DNA from: Prolixibacter bellariivorans ATCC BAA-1284
GTDB taxonomy: Bacteria > Bacteroidota > Bacteroidia > Bacteroidales > Prolixibacteraceae
Length of the DNA: 64,000 nucleotides
Assembly: GCF_000621705.1 (NCBI RefSeq)
Contig: NZ_JHXO01000012.1
Location: 124,001 to 188,000 of the forward strand
Reading direction: 5' to 3'
Shown here piece by piece: positions 18,094-26,782 of the stretch. Numbering within the stretch: position 1 is the first letter of the stretch; each line of letters begins with the position of its first letter. The position numbers and the translations under genes are program-made. Under the pieces are notes generated by a model, which saw nothing but the letters and a program-made list of their open reading frames with translations, did not search any database and had not been told where the DNA came from.

Positions 18094-18951
18094 TTACGAA
18101 GTATAATCGACAAACACCTGCTTCTGGGTTCCCAGGCCCTCGATGGTTAATTCCACCTTGTCTCCGTTTTCAAGGTATTGTGGCGGGTTCATTCCCATTC
18201 CCACACCGGGAGGTGTTCCGGTCAGGATAACATCGCCGGCTTCCAGTTGCATGTATTGCGATATATACCAAATCAGGCTCGACGGATGGAATATCATCGT
18301 CTGTGTATTGCCTATCTGGCGAATGCTGTTGTTCACGGTCAGTTGTAAATCCATATTGCGTGATTCCGCAATATCATCACGGAAGGCCATAAATGGTCCC
18401 ATCGGTGTAAAGCCCGGCGAGGATTTTCCTTTCACCCACTGCCCTCCTCTTTCGAGTTGAAATTCCCGCTCCGACACATCGTTCGCAATGCTATAACCGG
18501 CAATACATTCGTATGCCGCAGCTTCATCCTTCAGGTAGAGCGCATTCTTTCCTAAAACAATAGCCAGCTCAATTTCATAGTCCGTTTTCGTGCTACCGGG
18601 CGGAATCACTACCGGGTCGTAAGGGCCGGACAAGGTATTGGTTGCTTTCGTGAAAATGATGGGTTCCGAAGGAACTGGCATGTTCGCCTCTTTCGCATGA
18701 TCGGCGTAGTTCAGGCCGGCACACACAATGGCACCGGGACGGGCTACCGGACTCGCCCACCTTTCGTGTGGATTCACCTTCGGCAGTTTATCACCCTCTT
18801 CTTCTACCAGTTTTTGCAGCAGATTTAATCCACCATGCTGAAAAAAGGCGCGATCCCAGTCGTTGAACCGGGCCGAACAATCATACCTCTCCCCATTAAT
18901 CAAAATGCCCGGCTTCTCTTTGCCGCGTTCTCCAAAACGAATCAATTTCAT
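18094..18951 (-). CDS. fumarylacetoacetate hydrolase (FAH) family protein
   Basis: 285 residues from the ATG at 18951; a GTG-type start three codons upstream is possible. The FAH fold is clear: VCAGLNYADHAKEANMPVP, PIIFTKATNTLSGPYDPV, then the metal-binding TDYEIELAIVLGK glutamates, GYSIANDVSEREFQ, and the C-terminal GDVILTGTPPGVGMGM segment. Family members cleave acylpyruvates or isomerise 2-hydroxyhepta-2,4-diene-dioate-type acids with Mg2+. The substrate cannot be inferred because no catabolic genes adjoin it. Length is normal for the short FAHD1-like class. Confidence 0.9.
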   Translation of the reverse strand: MKLIRFGERGKEKPGILINGERYDCSARFNDWDRAFFQHGGLNLLQKLVEEEGDKLPKVNPHERWASPVARPGAIVCAGLNYADHAKEANMPVPSEPIIFTKATNTLSGPYDPVVIPPGSTKTDYEIELAIVLGKNALYLKDEAAAYECIAGYSIANDVSEREFQLERGGQWVKGKSSPGFTPMGPFMAFRDDIAESRNMDLQLTVNNSIRQIGNTQTMIFHPSSLIWYISQYMQLEAGDVILTGTPPGVGMGMNPPQYLENGDKVELTIEGLGTQKQVFVDYTS

Positions 18952-19018
18952 AGCTACCACTTTTACTCATCATAAGAAACAAAAAATTTACTGGAAATGA
19001 AGCAGCTAACTATCGAAT

Positions 19019-20737
19019 TCAGGATTCTTTAACAGTTTCCTGAATATCCATGTTACGCAACCGGCTCTTCTTTGTACCATATGAAAAATACAGTACCAGA
19101 CCGATAACCAGCCAAATCACAAAACGCATCCAGTTGGTAACCCCCAACTCCGACATAAGGAAAAGATTGATTAGTAATCCGATAACCGGAATAATGGTCC
19201 ACTGCCTCCAAATAGCAGCAACGGTAAGGACGACAGCCACGATAACAAATATCCACTCCGGCCACTCGATTCCCTCGATAGTCGACAAGGTAATTGCGCT
19301 CTTACTGGTGGCAAACATCACGATAAGGACAATGGCCCATACCGGCAACAAAAACCAGCGGCTGTTAAAATAGGGAATCCGAAAACCGCCCTCTCCCTTG
19401 TCTTTTCCACGTGGGTTCATGATAATAATACCACCGGAAACGAGCACAAAAGCAAACAGCGTTCCAATACTGGTCAAATCGGTCACCTCCGTGAGATTCA
19501 TGAACAACGCCGGAATGGCTACGATGGTTGCGGCCACGATGGTCGCAAAGCCAGGCGTTCTGAACCGTTTATGCAATTTCGAGAAACGGGGTGGCAACAG
19601 GCCATCGCGGCTCATACTCATCCAGATGCGCGGCTGACCAACCTGGAAAACCAGCATCACACTTCCCATGGCAATCACGGCTCCCAGCGCAATAATCCCC
19701 GAAAGGGCTTCGAGGTGATTTTTATGGAACACATACGCCAGCGGGTCGCTCACGGCCAGGTTTTTATAGGAAACCATTCCCGTAATCACCAGGGCGAGCG
19801 TTACATATAATATTGTCGTAATAATCAGGGCATAAATCATGGAACGGGGCAAATCACGACGCGGATTCTTACACTCTTCGGCTGTTGTGGAAATCGCATC
19901 GAAGCCAATGTAGGCAAAGAAAACTCCTGAAATGCCTTTTAGTACACCGCCAATTCCGTTGGGTGCAAACGGACTCCAGTTACCTGGATTCACATAAAAC
20001 GATCCCACACCAATCACCACCATCAGGATGACCAGTTTTAGCAGGACAAGCAGGTTACTGGTAATTTTGGCTTCGCGAATGCCGCGATAGACCATGTACG
20101 AGATAAACAACACGATGGCCAGGGCCGGTATATCGGCAATGAGGCGGAAGTCGCCAATCTTCGGTGCGTGCAGCCAGGCCAGGTACGTTTCCTGCAAATG
20201 AAAGCTTAACTGGTCGAGTGTCTGACCACCAGCCAACGCTTTCAACGCTTCGGCATGACCGCGCATGGCACTCAGGTAATCGACACTCAAAAACTCCGGG
20301 ATATGGATGCCCAGTCCACGAACCAGGCCGGTAAAATAGCCCGACCATGAAATCGCCACAGCAATGTTTCCCACCGCATATTCCATAATCAAATCCCAGC
20401 CAATAATCCAGGCAACCAGCTCACCAAAACTGGCATAGGCATAAGTATAAGCGCTTCCGCTGATGGGAATGGACGACGCAAACTCAGCATAACTCATGGC
20501 ACTAAAACCACAGGCGAGCGCTGTAAATATAAATAACAGCGAAACAGCAGGGCCACCCTGTGACGCTGCTGTTCCGATGGTACTAAAAATTCCTGCTCCA
20601 ACAATAGCGGCAATACCAAAAGCCGTTAAATCCGTTACCGACAAATTGCGCCGCATTTGTGTCTCTTTTTCGCTGCCCGCAGCATCTTTCATAATCAATG
20701 CAACCGGTTTTTTGCGAAATAGGGGGTTTATATCCAT
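19019..20737 (-). CDS. APC-family amino acid permease (cationic amino acid transporter-like)
   Basis: 572 residues from the ATG at 20737. It has about 12-14 transmembrane segments. The N-terminal FGIAAIVGAGIFSTIGTAASQGGPAVSL is the APC substrate-binding helix 1, and FAYIGFDAISTTAEECKNPRRDLPRSM is the conserved helix 6/loop of CAT-type permeases. Uptake of basic or neutral amino acids is likely; the exact substrate is unknown. A run of nine G (minus strand) lies about 95 bases upstream of the start. Monocistronic. Confidence 0.9.
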   Translation of the reverse strand: MDINPLFRKKPVALIMKDAAGSEKETQMRRNLSVTDLTAFGIAAIVGAGIFSTIGTAASQGGPAVSLLFIFTALACGFSAMSYAEFASSIPISGSAYTYAYASFGELVAWIIGWDLIMEYAVGNIAVAISWSGYFTGLVRGLGIHIPEFLSVDYLSAMRGHAEALKALAGGQTLDQLSFHLQETYLAWLHAPKIGDFRLIADIPALAIVLFISYMVYRGIREAKITSNLLVLLKLVILMVVIGVGSFYVNPGNWSPFAPNGIGGVLKGISGVFFAYIGFDAISTTAEECKNPRRDLPRSMIYALIITTILYVTLALVITGMVSYKNLAVSDPLAYVFHKNHLEALSGIIALGAVIAMGSVMLVFQVGQPRIWMSMSRDGLLPPRFSKLHKRFRTPGFATIVAATIVAIPALFMNLTEVTDLTSIGTLFAFVLVSGGIIIMNPRGKDKGEGGFRIPYFNSRWFLLPVWAIVLIVMFATSKSAITLSTIEGIEWPEWIFVIVAVVLTVAAIWRQWTIIPVIGLLINLFLMSELGVTNWMRFVIWLVIGLVLYFSYGTKKSRLRNMDIQETVKES

Positions 20738-20830
20738 ATCAATCAAATTTGCTTACGTGCTTCACCAATCAGACTATATTCAAGTTCTGTTTTTAAGAAT
20801 TTTGCCGGTAAAAATAAACATATCGTCAGT

Positions 20831-20846
20831 TCCCCCCCCCTTTTTT
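20831..20846. repeat. homopolymer tract C9T6 upstream of the APC permease
   Basis: Nine C followed by six T lie about 95 bases upstream of the permease start. The 476-base gap (20738-21213) otherwise contains the CorA leader and no gene. Such tracts can change length by slippage and alter promoter spacing, but nothing here proves that. Confidence 0.5.
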
Positions 20847-21198
20847 GCGTTATTTATAATTTAATTTCTTCTGTTTTTTACAACATGACATCCTTCCCGG
20901 TAGGGGAATCGTCCATTTTTCTATTTCATTAAGTCAGAGGAGACCTCAATGCATCACCCACACATAAATTGACCTCTGTCGGACACTATTTCCCAGCCAG
21001 ATAAACCGATTCAAAGCTCTTCTTAAAGAGATTTCCTGCCGCGAATAAGGTTTCTTGCCAAATAGTTTCCTACATTTGCAGCGCAAAAACAAAGCAACAA
21101 GTATCATATGGACGATGGCCCGTATCATAGACAGGAATTTGGTATAACCTCGCACTAAGAGAGGGCAGACAGTCTGTGCCTTTCTTAATGAAAAAAAT

Positions 21199-21205
21199 AA
21201 GGAGG
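21199..21205 (+). promoter_or_regulatory. strong Shine-Dalgarno before corA
   Basis: AAGGAGG sits 8 bases before the ATG at 21214. Most genes in this window lack any such element, as usual in Bacteroidota, so this supports the start choice. Confidence 0.6.
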
Positions 21206-21213
21206 CACGAAAC

Positions 21214-22146
21214 ATGATTAAAATCTTCAGAAGCTTTGGCGGTTACGTTGAGCTACCCCAGGCAGAAAAAGGATGCTGGATTAATGTGACCAATCCAACA
21301 CCCGACGAAATCACTGCGCTACGTGACCAGTACAACATGCCCGATGACATTATCAAGGATATTCTTGACGTGGATGAGCGTCCGCGTTTGGAAAATGATG
21401 ATGATTGGTCACTGGTAATTCTACGTATCCCCATCGAAAATCCCAATAACGGTGTGCCTTTTTACACGGCTCCACTGGGCGTATTCATGACCAAGGACGT
21501 CACCATCACCCTTTGTTCCGTGCAAAACGAAGTATTGCCTTCGCACCAGCCATCGCTTTACCGCGAGCCTTACCAGCAGGTGAACGATGAACTGAATTTC
21601 ATCCTGAAATTGTTCCTGCGGTCGGCCAGTACTTATTTGCGGTACCTGAAATACATCAACCAGCAAACCACGCTGATTGAAACCGACCTGGAGGAATCGA
21701 TCCGGAACAAGGAGTTGACTAAATTGCTGAAAATGGAGAAATGCCTGGTCTTCTTCATCACCTCCCTCCGTTCGAACGAAATTGTACTGACGAAGCTGAA
21801 GAATTCGCGGCGAAACACCATCAATGAAATAAACGAAGACTTGCTGGAGGATGCGGTGATTGAGAATAAACAGGCCATCGACATGGCGCAGATATACTCC
21901 GACATCCAGAGCGGCATGATGGACGCCTTTGCATCGGTTATCTCCAACAACCTGAACGTGGTGATGAAGCAGTTGACCTCCATCTCCATCATCTTGATGA
22001 TCCCGACCTTGATTGCCAGCTTGTATGGCATGAACGTTCCCAACTTTATGGAGAACTCGGCCTGGGCGTTCCCGGCCATCCTGTTCTTCTCCGGCCTGGC
22101 GGCCTACATCGGCATCGTCATGTTCCGGAAACGGAAATGGTTTTAA
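21214..22146 (+). CDS. corA: CorA-type magnesium/divalent metal transporter
   Basis: 310 residues. A long acidic cytoplasmic domain and helical stalk are followed by two C-terminal transmembrane helices. The signature loop YGMNVPNF (usual YGMN) follows the first helix. The protein ends with a basic tail RKRKWF, as CorA proteins do. It would form a pentameric Mg2+ (or Co2+/Zn2+) channel in the inner membrane. Start is supported by AAGGAGG at 21199. It is followed by a terminator at 22191, so it is monocistronic. Confidence 0.93.
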   Translation: MIKIFRSFGGYVELPQAEKGCWINVTNPTPDEITALRDQYNMPDDIIKDILDVDERPRLENDDDWSLVILRIPIENPNNGVPFYTAPLGVFMTKDVTITLCSVQNEVLPSHQPSLYREPYQQVNDELNFILKLFLRSASTYLRYLKYINQQTTLIETDLEESIRNKELTKLLKMEKCLVFFITSLRSNEIVLTKLKNSRRNTINEINEDLLEDAVIENKQAIDMAQIYSDIQSGMMDAFASVISNNLNVVMKQLTSISIILMIPTLIASLYGMNVPNFMENSAWAFPAILFFSGLAAYIGIVMFRKRKWF

Positions 22147-22190
22147 TGCTCAAGTCAATGAATAGTTAGCAATGAGAAATGAACAATGAA

Positions 22191-22221
22191 GAGGTCCTGA
22201 AAACGAGGCCTCTTTTTTTTT
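22191..22221 (+). terminator. terminator of corA
   Basis: GAGGTC pairs with GGCCTC (one G-T pair) around an A-rich loop and is followed by a long T run, about 45 bases after the corA stop. Confidence 0.75.
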
Positions 22222-22262
22222 ATTTTATGTTCCTCCCAACAAATTGGGAATGCTCTTCTTCT

Positions 22263-22303
22263 CGTCATTGCGAGGAATAACATAGGAGTGACGAAGCAAT
22301 CTC
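22263..22303. repeat. REP-like dispersed palindromic repeat
   Basis: The GTCATTGCGAGG ... GACGAAGCAATCT element appears here and again at 24661-24698 and 42423-42466, with a degenerate copy at about 24401. It is a short interspersed repeat seen in many genomes; here it marks the mosaic repeat islands. Confidence 0.7.
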
Positions 22304-22336
22304 TGGTATCAAGGGTACCTGATAGTTTATTTCATT

Positions 22337-22575
22337 TTCTGTTTGTCCTTTTGGCTTGCCCCAAAAGAACGAAAAGGACAAGTCAAAGTGATCCTTCTGC
22401 CCGCGTCATGATTTTGTCTTTTCTAACCCACATCCCTGAATACCCGCACAAGATCATTCCCGCTCCCTCCTGCCCGGGCGACTTTGACCGGCCAGCCCGC
22501 GCTTTGCCTGACGGCAAATTTGGGGACTCAACTGTTAACTGGGGAACTCTAGCCCGCGTGTGTTCTCCTTCGAAG
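22337..22575. repeat. long interspersed repeat, copy 1
   Basis: This shares with 24735-24962 a TTTGTCCTTTTG start, AAGTCAAAGTGATCC, and an almost identical stretch of about 36 bases (TTTGCCTGACGGCAAATTTG ... GACTCAACTGTTAA) that contains a TTTGCC/GGCAAA hairpin. Short open frames inside have no support as genes. The 593-base gap 22147-22739 is made of this element, the corA terminator, a REP copy and a short-word repeat. Confidence 0.65.
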
Positions 22576-22686
22576 AAGGATTACTCAATGAATCCAGGTA
22601 GTTATAACAGTTAAAGATAACCATTGTTGGATGCTGCTTTCGAGAGATTGCTTTGTCTCCGACGTTTGCCGGAACAGGCTCTTTCG

Positions 22687-22737
22687 AAACCTGTAACTCT
22701 CTAACAATAGAAACGATAGTAACAAGAGCAACCGCGA
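22687..22737. repeat. short-word microsatellite patch (AACAATAGA / AACAAGAGC type)
   Basis: Approximate 9-base words (AACAATAGA, AACGATAGT, AACAAGAGC) follow a CTGTAAC heptamer. The same words recur near 23570, 25075, 42339, 42996, 53863 and 54911. Confidence 0.6.
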
Positions 22738-22739
22738 AG

Positions 22740-23402
22740 CTACAAATGCGCACCGGAAAGCATAAACCCAATCAGATTGATGGTGGAGTGAAACACCATG
22801 GAATAGATGATGCCATACTTCATCCGGACGAATCCCAGCAAAGTCCCCATGATGAGCTGCGGCAACGTGATAAACGGTGCCAGCAGGAGTACCTGGAGAC
22901 TCAGGGGGTGAAAGTTCGTGACATGAATAAATCCGAATGCCATCACACTCGCATAAAAGAACCAGGGAAAATAGCGAACGACAATGCGCTGCAGCTTCTT
23001 CCGGTACAACGGCGATGAGAAGAAGGGAATAATACCGACTCCCAAAACGGCAAAGATGATCCCAAGAATCATATCGCCCTTTATCAAGCGGGAAACAGAA
23101 AGCCCCGTGATGATAATGGAGAAAACCCACAAGTTTTGTTTCAGCGGACGCAGCAACATCCGAAAAAGGGTTTCTTCGAAAAGCGGAGCCAGGAATACTA
23201 CCATGATAAACAGCTGCCAAAACGGAGAGTCGAATTCCGGCTTGCTTAAGCCTTCCAACTTTACACAGATATTCGAAGAAATCGCCGCCGGAATGGCAAG
23301 TATGAAATAGAAGAAAACCAACAGAAAGAAGTGTAGTCCATCAACCGGTTCTTTCCTGATGTATACCGGATGTTTTAGATACCGAAAAAACTCTTTTAAC
23401 AT
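22740..23402 (-). CDS. CPBP-family intramembrane glutamic protease
   Basis: 220 residues with about six hydrophobic segments. The CPBP/Abi motifs are present: FEETLFRMLLRPL (EExxxR, motif 1) at about residue 78, FGFIHVTNFHP (FxxxH, motif 2), and YSMVFHSTINLIGF (motif 3 histidine). The family includes CAAX prenyl proteases and bacteriocin self-immunity proteins; in Bacteroidota most are uncharacterised. It is monocistronic and bordered on both sides by repeat-rich DNA. Confidence 0.88.
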   Translation of the reverse strand: MLKEFFRYLKHPVYIRKEPVDGLHFFLLVFFYFILAIPAAISSNICVKLEGLSKPEFDSPFWQLFIMVVFLAPLFEETLFRMLLRPLKQNLWVFSIIITGLSVSRLIKGDMILGIIFAVLGVGIIPFFSSPLYRKKLQRIVVRYFPWFFYASVMAFGFIHVTNFHPLSLQVLLLAPFITLPQLIMGTLLGFVRMKYGIIYSMVFHSTINLIGFMLSGAHL

Positions 23403-23569
23403 TTCTGTTGGTCATTAAGCTACCCGAAATATGAGTTGGCACGAAACGGCAGAACCGTTTCATCCGATACCTTGGGTAGATGAGGTTAATAACATTATTA
23501 AAATCTGTCTCCGGTAAAAAAGCGCTCACGAATCTAATGATTCATTACATTAAATACAATTCAAACTAC

Positions 23570-23712
23570 TAACTTTCCAACAATAGAAACAACAGTAACT
23601 ACAGTAACAACAGTAACCGCGCAACACAACCTGAAACATGAAACCTGAAACTCCCTAACCACAGTAACAATAGAAACCTCTCCCCTTAACCTGAAACTTG
23701 TAGCCTGAAATC
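23570..23712. repeat. short-word microsatellite island (9-mer and 7-mer words)
   Basis: First come 9-base words (AACAATAGA, AACAACAGT, AACTACAGT), then 7-base words (CCTGAAA, CATGAAA, CTTGTAG). The end of this island, CCTGAAACTTGTAGCCTGAA onward to CTCGAGTC, closely matches a segment inside the RND gene at about 41858-41896. The 21-bp array begins right after it. The 2.2-kb gap 23403-25598 contains only repeat elements and the leader of the next gene. Confidence 0.75.
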
Positions 23713-23716
23713 CTCC

Positions 23717-24094
23717 TCTCGAGTCAACTGCGGCACGTCTTGAGTCAACTCATCTCATCCCTGAGCCGGTTGTGGCTATCCTTACGTCGGTTAAGCTACG
23801 ACTTCAGTCAATTAATCTAGTCCTTGAGCCAACTAACCTGTTCCTTACGCCGGAAACTTTTAGCCTTTTGACAACAAGTTTTAGCCTTGCGTCGATAAAA
23901 TTTATCCTTTGGACAGAACATTTTAGCCTTTTGCAGTTAACATTTAGCCTTACGACAGAAGAAATTATCCTTGAGTCAACAAAAATTAGCCCGAAGCAGA
24001 CAGAATTTAGCCTTACGCCAACTAGTTTTAGCCTTTGGGCGGTAAAAATTATCACAAACAGGGAAAAACTTAGCCTTGAAAGGGTTGGGAATAG
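23717..24094. repeat. degenerate 21-bp tandem repeat, 18 units in exact register (array 2)
   Basis: Eighteen consecutive 21-base units start at 23717 and every 21 bases up to 24074, with no insertion or deletion. Most start CCTT and end TTTAG or TTTAT, with a C-rich/CAA core near positions 7-12 (for example CCTTACGCCAACTAGTTTTA). Units differ greatly inside. One + frame stays open through all units and reads as heptads of the type L-x-x-T-x-F-S; one minus frame is also largely open. There is no start signal, export signal or family, so this is reported as a repeat, not a gene. Confidence 0.9.
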
Positions 24095-24191
24095 TATTTT
24101 GGCAACTGCTCTCTCCCGATGGTCTTTTAGTCCGAAACCGCACCAAACAAAAGTAAACCGGGAAGGGATTAGCCGCCACCTATTCTGAACT

Positions 24192-24425
24192 AGTCATCTA
24201 CTCACCCAACCGGCTCTAACATAGAGAGGGCTCACGATACCGTTTCAAACAAGTTCATTTCATAAAATCATTATGCGATGAAATTCTCAACAATCTTGTT
24301 TGGAAGCACCAGCCCGGCCCCTCTTTACTTGTAGAGAGGGGCAATCCGGACGTAGGACGGATGGGGTGAGTAGCAATGTCCCTATTTTCCGTCATTGCGA
24401 GGTGAATACCGAAGATTTCTCTGGC
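24192..24425. repeat. direct repeat of about 230 bp, copy 1
   Basis: It starts AGTCATCTACTCA and runs to a degenerate REP copy. The same order of elements (AGAGAGGGCTCACGATACCG, AATCCGGACGTAGGACGGAT, GTCATTGCGAGG) recurs 276 bases later. It contains a palindrome around TAGAGAGGGG. Confidence 0.8.
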
Positions 24426-24467
24426 ATCTCTCGCTATCCTTTTTGCCGGTAAACTGTTCGTTTATAG

Positions 24468-24700
24468 AGTCATCTACTCAACCAACCCTCTCTAACATAG
24501 AGAGGGCTCACGATACCGTTTCAAACAAGTTCCTTCCATAAAATCATCATACGATAAAATTCTCATCAACCTTGTTTGGAGCGCCGGCCCGGCCCCTCTT
24601 TACTCGTAGAGAGGGGCAATCCGGACGTAGGACGGATGGGGTGAGTAGCATGATACTTTCTCCGTCATTGCGAGGAGAAATGACGAAGCAATCTCTTGCT
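24468..24700. repeat. direct repeat of about 230 bp, copy 2
   Basis: This is the second copy of 24192-24425, with scattered differences and better preserved hairpins (CCCTCTCTAACATAGAGAGG and CCCCTCT...AGAGGGG). It ends in an intact REP-like GACGAAGCAATCT. Confidence 0.8.
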
Positions 24701-24734
24701 TAAAGAGCGTTTAAATTTTATAGGATAGTTCTAT

Positions 24735-24962
24735 TTGTCCTTTTGTCTTGACACAAAAGTACCAATCCCGATATACATCGTGACAAGTCAAAGTGATCCG
24801 CCCTACCCACAAAGCCAACAAGGCTCCGGCGACTGTGACGGGCCTACGCGCTTTTTGCCTGACGGCAAATTTGGGGACTCAACTGTTAATCAAAGTCCTG
24901 CGGCTCGCAACGTGTCCTCCTCTGGAGGAGGTGGCCGACAGGCCGGAGGAGGATTGCTCAAT
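24735..24962. repeat. long interspersed repeat, copy 2
   Basis: This is the partner of 22337-22575, sharing about 36 near-identical bases around the TTTGCC-TGAC-GGCAAA hairpin and the flanking AAGTCAAAGTGATCC. It holds small open frames without support. Confidence 0.65.
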
Positions 24963-25074
24963 GAATCCGGATAATCACTTGGGACCGGAAATTATCCTCC
25001 CCCTTTAATTCCCCCTCCAAAGGGGGACAGCCTGCCAACAGACTACAGATTGAAATGAGTCCGCATCAAACTCT

Positions 25075-25195
25075 CTAACTCTTCAACAATAGAAACAATA
25101 GAAATAATAGAAACCACAGCAACTGCGAAGCACAACCTGAAACATGAAACCTGTAACCTGTAACCTTCAATCTGAAACCCTCTTTTCGAAACCTT
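25075..25195. repeat. short-word microsatellite island (9-mer and 7-mer words)
   Basis: AACAATAGA-type 9-mers are followed by CCTGAAA/CATGAAA/CCTGTAA heptamers and CTGAAACCCTCTT, the same order as at 23570-23712. Confidence 0.75.
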
Positions 25196-25598
25196 TTTAA
25201 GAAGTCGTTCCTTTTACACCCTTTCACATGTATGCACATACACAACTACATACAAAATAATTCAAAAATATTTAAAAAACTTTTCAGAAAGTTACTGTGC
25301 ACGCAATCCCTTTATTTATCGGGCATCCGAAAAGGTGGTATGATAACATTTGGCTAGTTTACTTATCATATATTGGTCATGCTTAGATAATTAGCACAAT
25401 AAACATTTTAGGTCGTCGTTTTATTTGCAAAAGACTGTCTCCTAGTAGACTTTTCTCCCTACAAATGACTTCATATCAGCACAATGAAGACCGGGACCCG
25501 ATTGTGCCAAATGAAATCAATGTACACTGCCAATACAGAATGATATAGGCATAACGGCCTGTCATGTATAAGTTTTATTAACCTTTAATATCGTTTAT

Positions 25599-26513
25599 AT
25601 GAATTTATTTAAAAAAGCGAAATTAAAAATGTACCAGGTGGTGAATAACTTCCTGGTAAAGAACAGCGAAGCGGTCAATCTGCTTCCCAATCTCGCTATC
25701 TACCAGACCCGGTTAGACGAGAACATCGCGAAAATCATGAAAGCGGAGGCCAACGAATCGAACAATACCACCGGCCTTTCCGATTACAAACAGGAAACGA
25801 AGGAGGACCTGGTGGTGGCTGCCTTTGAAGTATCGAGTCGACTGAGCTCCTACGCCCGGCAGAACAACCGGCCCGAGCTACTGAAGAACACGTACTACAC
25901 CGAGAGTAAGCTGCGGTACAACTCCGATTCGTATCTTCGTGGTAACACACGAAAGTTGTACGACATCGCAGAAACGCATCTCGAAGAGCTGGCCACCTTT
26001 GGCATTACTGCCGAAACGCAGGTGGTGTATCTGGGGAAAATCGAGGCGTTCGAAAATGCGGTTCCGTTAAAACGCGACAGCATCACCGCACAAGTGAGGC
26101 AAACGAACGAAACGGAGCAGTTGTTCCGGGATACCGATGGTGTGCTGAAGCAGATTGATAACCTGATGGAAATTGTGCGCAACAGCAATGCCAATTTGTA
26201 TGTGGGTTATGTGGATGCGCGCAAGGTGATTGAAGTGGGAACCGAATCGCTGGCGGTGAATGGGAAGGTGTTCGATGCGGTGAGCCTGGAGGCGATTTCG
26301 GGTGTTGAGATTGAACTGATGCTGCTGCCGCTGAACGGTCATGCTCCGGTGCAAAAGAAGAGCGCCGGGAAAGGCGGTTTCCGGATTAAGTCGCTGCAGC
26401 CCGGCATCTACCAGGTGAAAGCCGGCAAGTACGGTTACACCGAGAAACTGCTCGACATTGTGGTGAACTCCGGCGAAACCACCGACCTCACCATTGCCCT
26501 CACCAAAAATTAA
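25599..26513 (+). CDS. uncharacterised protein with C-terminal carboxypeptidase-regulatory-like domain
   Basis: 304 residues with no signal peptide. The first about 215 residues are helical and charged with a possible bundle architecture (DENIAKIMKAEANES, EDLVVAAFEVSSRLSSYARQNN). From about 220 a beta-sandwich resembling the carboxypeptidase regulatory-like/CNA-B fold follows (VNGKVFDAVSLEAISGVEIEL ... GGFRIKSLQPGIYQVKAGKYGYTEK). It ends just before a strong terminator and is the last gene before the cassette array. GC-rich codon use contrasts with the cassettes that follow. Function unknown. Confidence 0.8.
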   Translation: MNLFKKAKLKMYQVVNNFLVKNSEAVNLLPNLAIYQTRLDENIAKIMKAEANESNNTTGLSDYKQETKEDLVVAAFEVSSRLSSYARQNNRPELLKNTYYTESKLRYNSDSYLRGNTRKLYDIAETHLEELATFGITAETQVVYLGKIEAFENAVPLKRDSITAQVRQTNETEQLFRDTDGVLKQIDNLMEIVRNSNANLYVGYVDARKVIEVGTESLAVNGKVFDAVSLEAISGVEIELMLLPLNGHAPVQKKSAGKGGFRIKSLQPGIYQVKAGKYGYTEKLLDIVVNSGETTDLTIALTKN

Positions 26514-26521
26514 GCTACCAG

Positions 26522-26548
26522 AAAGCCCCGCGGAGTGCGGGGCTTTTG
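26522..26548 (+). terminator. strong intrinsic terminator
   Basis: AAGCCCCGC-GGAGT-GCGGGGCTTTT lies 8 bases after the preceding stop codon: a perfect 9-bp stem and T run. It isolates the cassette array from upstream transcription. Confidence 0.9.
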
Positions 26549-26782
26549 GTGTGATATTCAATCGATTTTATTTGGTGAACAATAAGTTTTATCAAAATAT
26601 TTAATACCTTGATGTACCTAAATAACCAACAAAATGAAAACAAACCGATGCATATTAAAAAACTACTTGACAGGCCTAAGATATAAGATACCAAAGGTAC
26701 ACATAACACTCTCATATTGGAGATATAGTGTAGGTTTAGTACACATATAAACTAGTTATCTGCAATTTTAAATAGAAACAAA

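Noticed and set aside
20747-21213. Magnesium riboswitch (M-box) before corA
   Set aside because: I see one weak hairpin near 21160-21185 but not the conserved M-box helices.
23717-24094. CRISPR array
   Set aside because: Units are contiguous and diverged with no repeat-spacer alternation, and no cas genes are present.
23772-24188. 138-codon open frame through the 21-bp array as a protein gene
   Set aside because: The open frame follows from the 21-base period. The start is a GTG inside a repeat unit, there is no export signal or family, and the opposite strand is also largely open. Kept as a finding, not a gene.
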